Below, piece after piece: positions 55,601 to 64,000 of a DNA stretch of 64,000 nt. The translations under genes and the position numbers were made by a program. The first letter of the stretch is position 1. Every line of letters begins with the position of its first letter. Source of the stretch: Micractinium sp. NFX-FRZ (taxonomy: Eukaryota; Chlorophyta; Trebouxiophyceae; Chlorellales; Chlorellaceae); the NCBI GenBank assembly GCA_029339195.1, contig JAPTJF010000156.1:1-64000 (forward strand). Direction: 5' to 3'. The notes beneath the pieces were generated by a model. The model was given only the letters and a program-made list of their open reading frames with translations, was not told where the DNA came from and made no database searches.

Positions 55601-57909
55601 GTTTGAGCTTTTTGGACACGGACTTTGGGTTCCTCGAGGCAGCAACCTGTGCCATCCCCAGCAACTCGCCCGCCCGCCCCGCCCACCCCTTCCCGCAGCG
55701 GCCGCATCGTTGAGTTTGCTGAGAAGCCCAAGGGCGAGGAGCTGAAGAAGATGCAGGTGGACACAACCATCCTGGGGCTGGACAAGGAGGCGGCGCTGAA
55801 GCAGCCCTACATCGCCTCCATGGGCATCTATGTGTGCAAGGCGTCGGCGCTGCAGGACCTGCTTGAGTCCAAGTTCAGGTGGGGGCGGGGGGCAGGCATA
55901 GGCGGCGGTTGGGATGTTTTCGGAGGATGCAATTCACAGCCAACATCACCCTTGCCTCACGCTGTCACGCTGCCGCCGCTTCTTTTCCTCACGTCAAAAC
56001 TCCTCATTGCTCACTCCCTCCCCGCCCTGCAGCCAGCAGCACGACTTTGGCAGCGACATCATCCCGGGCGCCAAGGACCTGGGGTACAAGGTGCAGGCGC
56101 ACCTGTTCAAGGGGTATTGGGAGGACATCGGTACCGTGCGCGCCTTCTACGAGTCCAACCTCGCACTCACAGACTCCCCCAACCCCGACTTCAGGCAAGC
56201 ATGGCGAACTTTGCCTTGCGCCGAGCAAGGAGCAGTTGCTTTGGAGCTGCTGCCGCTTGCTGTTGGTGGGGAAGGGCAGGGCGGGTGGGACAACTGCCGG
56301 AGGGCATCTGTAGCATGCGCACTTTCCATCAACCTTGCCCTCCCCTAACCTTGGCCTTGTACTGCTGTTTGTGTGCCTGCAGCTTCTATGACAAGGACGC
56401 CCCCATCTACACCATGTCCCGCTTCCTGCCCCCCTCCAAGGTCATGGGCGCCGGTGAGCGGGGCGGGCACAGAAGGGCAGGTGGCGGGCGGGTGTCTGCG
56501 TGCAGCACAGGGTTGGCGGGCGCGAGGTCAGGGTGGCATGGTTTCCGGGAGTACGCCCAAGCCTGCCTGCTCCCACTGTGGAACCCCCGGGCATTCGTGG
56601 AATGGAACCGCTGTGTTCTGTACGCATCGCTGCCCCGTGCCTTCACGGAACTTGCCCCGCCCGATCGTGCCCCTTCTTGAAACGCAGCGCCGTGCTGCCA
56701 TGGGCACGCCCCTCCCGCCGCCGCTTGACGCCCCTGTCCCTGCCCCTGCCCCTCCTCCCCCTGCCACCAACAGATGTTGAGCGCTCCATCCTGGGCGACG
56801 GGTGCATTGTGGAGCCCGACGCACGCATCTACCACTCGGTGGTGGGCCTGCGCTCCATCATCCGCGAGGTGAGGGGCGGGGCGCCTGGACGGGCAGATCC
56901 CTGTGTGTTGGCGCAGAGGATGGGTTTGGATAGCACGCACGCCATTGATTCAGTAATGCGCCCTCAGCACCCGCCCTCACCCCCCATCTGCACAACCACC
57001 TAGCTCCCACCCCACCCTCCCCCACCCCCGCAGGGCTGCGTGATTGAGGACACCCTGCTCATGGGCGCCGACTTTTACGAGCAGGTGAGGGGTGGTTCGC
57101 TGTTTGGATGAGGTGTACTCGTTAGGTGCTGCTGAGGACAGGGAGTGCACTGGAAAGTGAGCAAGCAGGCGTCCTGCGTGGGTGGGCGAGTGCACCCTGC
57201 CTTGTTCCCACCCCCTGCTGGCCCCACCTGTGGTGTCTCTGCGCCACTCCCAACCCTCCCCTTCCCGAGGTCCCCCGACCACCCCTCCCCACCGCCATGT
57301 GCACGGTGATGCGTTTGCGCACAGCCTGCTGCTCCTCTGCACGGTTTGCTGCCTCTCACCTCCTCCTCCTCCCCACCCTACCACCCCACCTCACCCACCC
57401 CGCAGTACGAGGAGTGCGAGGCGTTTGCCGACTGCCTGCCCCTGGGCGTGGGCAAGGGCACGCACATCAAGGGCGCCATTGTGGACAAGAACGCGCGCAT
57501 CGGCAAGTTCTGCAAGATCATCAACGCAGAGGGCATCCAGGTGGGGGGCTGGGGTTGGGAGGTGCGTGCTGGCGTGAGCAGTGTGGGGCAGGACGGCTCC
57601 GGCTGGGCAGGGTGGCCCTCCTTGTAAAAGAAGAGGAAGGCCAAGCAGAGAGGGAAGGGCAAGGGCAGCTGCAGATCCTTTCAAGTTCTGCGGGATTGCC
57701 TGCACAAAGCGCGTCCAGGTGACGGCTTGGCTGCACACACGGCACAGTCAACCATCATAGCACAGCTTAACATGTGGAGCCCCTCCTCCCCCCTCCCTAT
57801 TCCCAAACTGCAGGAGTCTTTCAAGACGGAGGACGACGGGTGGATCATCCGTGACGGCGTGGTGGTGGTCATCAAGGACTCCTCCATCCCCGACGGCACC
57901 ATCATCTAA
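52673..57909 (+). CDS. STA6: ADP-glucose pyrophosphorylase small (catalytic) subunit, plastid
   Basis: Makes ADP-glucose from glucose-1-phosphate and ATP, the committed step of starch synthesis in the plastid. Fifteen exons: 52673-52703, 52798-52886, 53159-53257, 53726-53864, 54038-54108, 54531-54617, 54979-55063, 55336-55471, 55699-55878, 56033-56194, 56383-56453, 56774-56868, 57034-57084, 57406-57540, 57814-57909; 508 aa, all in phase. Exons 1-3 give a Ser/Arg/Ala-rich transit peptide. Then come [20 protein letters not shown] (nucleotide loop), [46 protein letters not shown] (catalytic Asp), FAEKPKG (substrate-binding Lys), [12 protein letters not shown], and the left-handed beta-helix end [14 protein letters not shown] and [15 protein letters not shown]. 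The [15 protein letters not shown] form points to the small subunit, of STA6 type. One intron (after 56194) has a GC donor. Confidence 0.93.
54618..54840 (+). repeat. 24-bp minisatellite at the donor of AGPase intron 6
   Basis: About nine copies of a 24-bp unit (GGCATGGTGGGTGCTGCACG plus CAAG, with variants) start exactly at the donor. Each unit contains GGTGGGTGCT, close to the true donor sequence CAG|GTGGGTGGGTGCTGC, so the intron opens with an array of donor-like sites. The long open frames here are by-products. Confidence 0.9.
55149..55183 (+). repeat. Decayed copy of AGPase exon-7 end in intron 7
   Basis: GGAGGATTTCCTCATCCTGG then GTGCGCACC repeats the exon-7 end and donor (GGAGGACTTCCTCATCCTGT then CGGGTGCGCACC, 55041-55072), about 108 bp downstream. 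A donor-like GGGTGCGC is retained. Confidence 0.85.
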
Positions 57910-58650
57910 AAGCTTGCGACGCGCTGACATGGCGGCGGCGCGCTGACGTGGCAGCAGCGACCACAGCGTGGCGGTGGTCACCAAGGACTCGTCCCACCGC
58001 CGGCTGCACCGGCATCCGAGGTGCTGACGTGGCGGCGTGCTGACTTGGCGACGCCGGCGCAGCCACCCCACCCCTCGGCATTCATTCTTCCGCAGTGGCA
58101 GCAGCGGCCGGCTGCTGCGGGCTGCGGGCCGTGGCCCCAAACAGCGCACGCTGCCGGCCATGTGCCCAGTCTTTTTGCCTTCCCCCCTTGCTCCTGTGCT
58201 TCCTCTCTCTCCACCCCCCCGCCCCCCATTTTTGCCGCTCCCTGTTTTGGCGCAGCACCGCGCAGAGCCGGCCTGACCCAGTGCGTGCATCACCAGCTGC
58301 TGACCCCTGAGTTGAGTTGGCCGACAGGCCTGCTGTGGTTGCCGCCAGGTGTACCTCCCCACGCGGCAGCCCCCCCACCCTGTCTTCTCTCCCCCCATCC
58401 CTCTCCGGCCACTTTGTTGCTCCCCGTTCCTCTTCCCTACCCCCCTCCCCACCCTCGCGGCTCCCTTGTTCTGAGAAAGGTTTTGATCAGCGAAAGTACG
58501 CGCACGAAAACGCACCCCTGCCCCACGTCGCACGCCAGCCCGCTCCCCTGCCCTCCCAATGCACGCCGGGCTCCGGGGAGCTGTACAGGCACCCTCCCTG
58601 CCTGCCCGATTCCTTACGATGTGAATGTGAACTTTACTAGCTTGTAAGAA
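57910..58650 (+). other. AGPase 3' UTR
   Basis: About 740 bp, C-rich in its middle. It contains GCTGACRTGGC four times (57922-58045) and, at 57964-57994, a decayed copy of the terminal exon (GTGGCGGTGGTCACCAAGGA against GTGGTGGTGGTCATCAAGGA at 57860). It ends near TGTAA at 58643. Confidence 0.6.
58643..58647 (+). terminator. TGTAA poly(A) signal, AGPase
   Basis: TGTAA about 735 bp after the AGPase stop, in an AT-rich patch. Confidence 0.6.
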
Positions 58651-59360
58651 CTTGACCGAAACAAGTCGTTGGGGAGGGGAGAAGAGCCAGCCGGCAGAGC
58701 AAGGTGGCATGCGGCAAGGTCAGAGCAACAGAGGGAGGCAAAGGGAGAAGGCGGCACACCCATGAGATGGGTGAGGAAGTGTTGGGAGGGTGTCTGGCAG
58801 ATCTGGAAGCAGCGAAACGGGAGCAAGGGAGCAAGCAGGGAGGGAGCCACCGGAGTGGGGGTACAGAGCAGGGGCGAGGGTACAGTGGATAGGCAGGCGG
58901 ATGACAGATGACAGGTGTTGTTCGGCAGGGTGTGTCGTAAAGGCGGGGCGGGGCCGTCAATAGCAAGGCCGCCGCTAACGGAGCGTGGCAGGGCACGAAG
59001 CAAGGTGATACCACGGGTGGCGAGGGCGGGCGGCTTATTGAGCGAGGGTGGGAGGGCGCTAGGGCTGTTGCGATGGGAAGGGCATGGTGCTGGGGATTGA
59101 GCGTGGCACTCAAGGGGCCACATCCATCCATGTCTAAAGTGTGAGAGCCGTCCTAGAGAAGAAACAGTCAATGCGACCGGCCCTGCTTCTTAGCAGCTCA
59201 CTGACGCGAGCACAAGAGGGGGAGGCTCAGTTGGGAGCAGTGAGATGCGGGGTATGCAGGTTTTGTGCCGAATCAGGAACGAATGTGGCCCGCGTGAGGC
59301 CGCCGGCAGGCCACCAAGCAAGCACAGAAGGGTGGGGGTGGCCCGGGCATGGGACGTACA
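58651..59360 (-). other. 3' flank of RS/SPOC-like gene
   Basis: About 700 bp after the minus-strand stop at 59361; presumably its 3' UTR. Purine-rich on the plus strand, hence C/T-rich and G-poor in the sense direction, like the other long 3' UTRs here. No coding frame is supported. Confidence 0.4.
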
Positions 59361-62300
59361 TCAAAGGGGGCCGTCGAGGCGCAGGGTGTATGGGTCGTAC
59401 AACACACGGTCCGACTCGGGACCCTGGTCCATCTGCCACACCGCCGCCTGCGGGCGCAGTAGAACAGGCGGCCGGGGGGTGGCAGGCGGGCGTGGGGGGC
59501 GGGCACGAACGGGGCAAGCGGGCGGGCAAGCCTGGAGACGGGCAAAGTTGACAAGCTGCGTGAGCACGGCAGGGCGGTGCACAGCATACCCCGCCCCCAT
59601 CTGCCTTAACACAAGCTTACCCAACCCAACCACCTGTCATTGGACACTCACTCACTCATGCGGCCCAAGTGCCAACAAGTGCCAACATGCAGCCCGCCCA
59701 CGGCCACGCACCCCACCCGCCCGCCCTGCCCGCCCTTACCTGCAGGTGCTTGCCGTCGTGGTGCGGCATCAGCAGCATCTCCACCTGCCCAAGCTGCACC
59801 GCATGCACGCGCTGCCCCTGCTGCAGCCCCACGCACACCCCGCGCAGCGCGTCCAAATCAGCCGGCCTGCACCCGTGGGACGCAAGCGGTTGAACAAAAA
59901 CTGGCTGAGTCGGAGCTCAGCGCGCACAGCATGCACAGCGTGTCTATACCGCGTCTATATATTATAGGCCTGCACCTGGGACGGGTGGGGGGAGGGAAGC
60001 CCACAATGGCAGGCGACGCAGCAAACCACCACACCACCAACCAGCGCAAAGAATAGAAAGGAAAAACACTAGCCTGTTTCCCAGGTGCGCGGGTGCAGCG
60101 CTGCCACTTTGGGCGGGAGTGCGTCCGGGTCGGAGCATGAAAACGTCTTCCAGGCTAGCAAGCCCCCCAAATACCTTCCCACAACCTCTCTACACACTGC
60201 CTGCCCCACACGCACTACTCACGTGCGCCGTGCCTTGACCAGCAGCCCCTGCTTGAACAGCTCTGCACGGTGTGCTTGGTACTGCCAGTGGCTGGTCTGC
60301 AGGCGGTACCGCACCACTGCAGAGCGGGGGGCAGTACAGCAACGGGTCGCAGTCAAGGTGTGGGCGCCGTGCTGCCAGCCGGTGGATGCAGGCGTTACAC
60401 AGCAGCACTGCAGAGTGGGGGGCCGGGCTGGGGGCAGTATTGCACGCACATGGGTCCATCAAGATTGCGTGGTGGTGTGAACACTAGCTGCCAGCAGGCG
60501 TGCCCCACGGCTACACAGCAGCCAGCACGCTATTTTGCGCACAGGCAAGGTCCAGGCAGCCCCGTAACAGGGCTGGGTGGACAAGCAGGGAGGGGAGGCA
60601 TTGCTAGAGAGGGGGGCAACGCAACCTGAACAAAGAAAGACATCCGGGCACCACAGGCCCGCAGCACTGTGCGGCAACACACCGCCCAGGTGCGCACACC
60701 AGGGGGGGCCAGCCAGAATCACCCAACGACCAAGCAGGCCAAGCAAGTGACTGCACAGGCAGCGTGCGGCAACAGGCTGCCCAAGTGCGCACTGCCAGGG
60801 CAGACGCTTTTTTTAGGGCGACACCCCAACCGGCAAGCATGGAAAGGGACTTCATGTGCCGCTCACTCACCCAGCTGGGCGGGCAGCGAGTGCAGCATGG
60901 GCGGGCCCAGCATGCGCACAGCGCAGTCGGGCTTCCGGGCTGTGAACCTGCATACAGGAAGAAGAGGGGCACAGAGATGAAAGGGGCAGGAGGCGGGGGG
61001 GGGGAGGGTGCGGCGGCAGGCACACAGGCCGGCCTGCGCGCCAGCTGGCACACCCCTGTTGCCACAGCGCCTGCCATCCCACGCCAAGCAGGCAGGCCGG
61101 CAGCCTGGCTCGCCCGCTGCGTCTTCCCCACGTACGCCTTTGCCGCCCCCGCCCTCCCCCCTGCACGCGAGGGCACGCACCTGCCCTGGGTGGTGTACAG
61201 CCATCCGTGCCAGGCTGGCAGCGCTAGCACCAGCAGTGTGCCAGGCCCCACCGCCGCCACGTCAGCGGGATGAGCACCGCAATGAAACATGACGTCGGGG
61301 GTGGGGCGCTGCAGGGACAGGGCAGGGTGGAGGAGACGGGCTGAAGGTGCCATGCAACACGGAGGAGGCCAGGGGAGGCAGCATCACGCTTGCAGGGTGG
61401 GCTACAAAACGGAGCATCACGTTGTGAGCAAGGTGGGGCGCTGCAGGCAGGGCAGGGCAGGGGGAGGAGGAAGGAAGTGCCTCATCCCCACCGCCACGCC
61501 ATCCAATCCCACCCCAGCGCATCCCATCCCCACCCCACCCCACCCCACCCCACCCCACCCCGCCCCATCCCGGTCTCACAGTGATGTACAGCTCCCAGCC
61601 GCGGTGCTCCTGCCCCGCCGTCCACCACAAGTCGTCGGTGTGCACCTCCTCCCCGCTCAGCCGCAGCTGGATCACGCCCACCTGCAATTGGGGGGGGAGG
61701 GGGGGGGCGTGCAGAGGGAGGAGGTCAGAGGGGAGGGATGAGGGTGTGCAGCGGGAGAGGGACAGAGGGGTGGAGATAGAAAAATAGCATAGCATCCGCT
61801 AGAGGCGCAGCTGGGGCCACGCCCACCCACCAGCATGGGGGGATGGGGGGGTGGTTGTGGCGTGGCGTGCAGAGCGAGGGGGGCAGGAGGGGAAGAGCGG
61901 GAGAGGGGGAAATGTCATCCACAAAAGGCTGTGAGCCACTGGCTGCCAGCTGCGGCTGCGCCCTGGGTTGGCAACAACCTGCCCCGCCCGCCCTCCCCGC
62001 CCTCCCCTCGTGCCTTGCCCTCCCGAATGTCTGGGGCGGCCAGCAGCTGGGCGGCAGCTGCCCCAGGGTCGAGCAGGAACCAGGAGACCTGGCAAGCACA
62101 GAAGGGGATGCAGGAATGGGGCATGTTGAGGTCTGGCATAGTGCTGTGCAGATAGTGCTCTACAGGCAGTGCTCTACAGGCAGTGCTGGGCTGGCCGAGG
62201 TGCCTGCCAGTTCCAGGGAAGCATGCTTGCAGCGGCGGCAGGCTGCAGGGGGAGGAGAGAGAGGCTGGCGTGCCGTGCTGTGTGCGAGCCACGGCGGGGG

Positions 62301-64000
62301 CCCCGACACCCCGCCCTGCCACACACTCCCTGGCTGGCTGGCGGGCTGGCTGTTCTGCCCACCTTGCCCGCCGGGATGGGCAGGTTTTTGAGGAAGGGCA
62401 TCAGCTGGCTGCCAGGCATGTTGACCGTCACGGCCAGGCGGGGCGGCAGCTGCAGGCGGCAGCGGGAGGCGGGGGCGCAGGGTGCACGGAGGAGTCATGT
62501 CGTGCCCACAAGGGGAGTGGCTGAAAGTGCTGCATGCCAGGCAGCACTTAAGCACATGTGCAAGGTAAGGACCCCGGCACGTGTGAGGCACACCAGCAGT
62601 GGGCACAGCAGCCGGCCAGCCAGCCCTGGGAGCTTGCCCACTGTGCCATGTGGGCGGATGCATGCCTGCACCACCCGTCCCCGCAGTGCAGCGGCAGGCA
62701 CGCACCCGGAGTGGAGGCGGGCCCGGCTGCCGCGAGCTCCAGCCCAGCGCCGTGGCACGCAGGCGCAGGGTGGGGGCATTGCCGCCTTGCGGCCACTCCA
62801 GCGGCCCGGACCAGAAGCCCTGCGCCTCGCCAGCTGGCGGCGACTCCTGCAGCGCTTCCACAGGCGGTGCATACTGCCCAGGCGGTTGCAGGTAGGCCGG
62901 CGGCTGCGGCGGCTGCGGCGGCTGGTGGAGCATTTCCTGCGGCGGCAGTGGGCCCCACGGCCGCTGTTGGGGCAGCGACGGCTGGTGCTGCTGGTGTTGG
63001 TGCAGCGAGGCATGCGGCACCTCTTCCACCCGCTGCTGCTGCTGCTGCTGCTGCTGCTGAATCGGCCGCTGCTGGAAGCTCCAATTGGGGCCCAGGTCAC
63101 GTGACCCCCCCAGCGCTGACTGGCTGCCTACCAGACCAGGCTGGGTGGGTGGGAGGTCCCAGCTCTGCTGCTGCTGCAGCGGCGGCGGCGGCTGCGCAGG
63201 GTGCGGCGCTGGCACTGGCGGCTGCTCCACACCCGCAGCCAGCGCTGCACCCCGCTGCTGCTGCTGTTCCTGCTGCTGCTCCCGCTGTGGGTGCTCCTGC
63301 TCTTCCTGCTGCCGTTGCCGTAGCGGCGGCGCGTCAACAGGCGGTGCTCCAGGTGGCGGGCTGCCGGGCCTTGGCTGCTCCTTGGGCTTAGCTACTGACC
63401 GCTCTTTGCCCTCGCGCATGGTGCTGCCGCCGCTGGGGGCTGCGGCACGCCGCCGCTCCCGGCTGTGGCTACGCTTCCGTTCCTGCGCTGCCCCGCTGTG
63501 CTTGCTGCGGCCTCTGCTGCCGTGCTTGCTGCTGCGCTCTTGCTCTCGCCCACCATTGCGGCTGCCGGGACGCCGCCCAGCCGCGGGGCTCCTACTCCGG
63601 CTGCGGGAAAAGTCACGCTCCCGCCGTGGCTTCTTGCTACTACCGCCGTCGCTGCTGCGCCGCCCTTGCCGCTCCTCCTCCCTGCGCCCCTGCCGTGCCC
63701 TCTCCTCCCGTTCCAAGCTGCTGCGGCGGCGCTTGCCTCCGCCGCCGCCACGCTCGTCTTTGTCAGAGCGCGGCTTGCGGCCTGCCTCGCTGCCGCCGTG
63801 GCGCTCCTTGCTGCCATGGCCGCGCTCAGGGCTCCGCCCCTGCCGCCCACTGCGCCCGTCTGTGCTGCGCCCATCTCTGCTGCCGCCGCTCTTCCGCCGC
63901 TCGCTCCCATCTCTCCTGTCGGGCTCCTTGCTGCCGCTGCTGCGCCCCTTGCGCCCCTTGCTGCGGCTGCGGCTGCGCTCGCGCTTGCGCTCGCGGCTCT
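59361..64000 (-). CDS. RS/Gln-rich nuclear protein with SPOC-like C-terminal region, 5' partial
   Basis: Exons (minus): >64000-62706, 62449-62363, 62088-62014, 61681-61580, 61308-61181, 60947-60871, 60316-60223, 59866-59740, 59447-59361, all in phase; the start lies beyond the right edge. The first 250 codons visible are Arg/Ser/Glu/Lys-rich (ERSRSRSKGRKGRSSGSKEP and similar), as in splicing-associated proteins, followed by Pro/Gln-rich sequence with polyglutamine runs. From FWSGPLEWPQGG a folded region begins: LPPRLAVTVNMPGSQLMPFL, VSWFLLDPGAAAAQLL, VGVIQLRLSGEEVH, DVMFHCGAHPADVAAVG, VVRYRLQTSHWQYQAHRAEL, ending YDPYTLRLDGPL. The WxGxLxW opening, LPxxLxV strand and late VGVIQL resemble a SPOC beta-barrel, but this is a weak match. 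One donor (before 62013) is GC. Confidence 0.65.

Noticed and set aside
1..64000. tRNA, rRNA or transposon genes
   Set aside because: I looked for tRNA-like stems with a TTCGA/TTCAA loop, reverse transcriptase or transposase motifs, and terminal repeats, and saw none that held up. A tRNAscan or repeat-library search would be more sensitive.

Overview
This 64 kb window is nuclear DNA of a GC-rich green alga. The best fit is a trebouxiophyte of the Chlorella/Micractinium/Auxenochlorella kind, but the species is an inference. The evidence is: dense short introns with GT-AG and some GC-AG borders; TGTAA poly(A) signals downstream of several genes; a green-lineage COX5C; and a starch-type ADP-glucose pyrophosphorylase small subunit resembling Chlamydomonas STA6. 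Most gene models below were built by joining exons whose splice phases agree. No RNA genes, transposons or CRISPR arrays were recognised.

Layout. 0.2-3.0 kb (-): membrane-anchored GH16 beta-glucanase, cut by the left edge. 4.0-10.8 kb (+): a 22-exon secreted protein made of about 20 units ending in G-R-R/K-L-x-Q, the most unusual gene here. 12.0-13.4 kb (-): PRKRIP1-type spliceosomal protein. 13.8-15.3 kb (+): PAS-domain protein. 17.7-21.7 kb (+): F-box/LRR protein. 22.6-26.6 kb (-): Sec14 (CRAL-TRIO) protein with a 10-N assembly gap in one intron. 27.0-28.5 kb (-): armadillo-repeat protein with a C-terminal MYND finger. 29.9-31.1 kb (+): acidic Ala/Glu/Pro protein. 31.6-36.3 kb (+): CLP1 RNA 5'-kinase/cleavage factor. 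37.0-38.4 kb (+): RS-rich protein with an RRM-like end. 39.2-40.0 kb (-): COX5C. 40.5-42.0 kb (+): unknown 358-aa protein. 42.4-44.4 kb (+): bZIP factor with an altered basic region. 46.1-49.6 kb (-): LAS1 pre-rRNA nuclease subunit. 49.8-52.1 kb (+): TatD-type nuclease, divergent from LAS1. 52.7-57.9 kb (+): AGPase small subunit. 59.4-64 kb (-): RS/Gln-rich protein with a SPOC-like C-terminal half, cut by the right edge.

The genes are ordinary housekeeping and regulatory neighbours, not an operon. RNA processing is well represented (PRKRIP1, CLP1, RS protein, LAS1, RS/SPOC protein). Two themes stand out. First, the 4-11 kb gene looks like a multi-peptide precursor: signal peptide, then phase-0 exons that each end in a Gly-dibasic motif. 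Second, introns and 3' flanks of at least six genes carry short, decayed tandem copies of the neighbouring exon edge, often with the splice site included.
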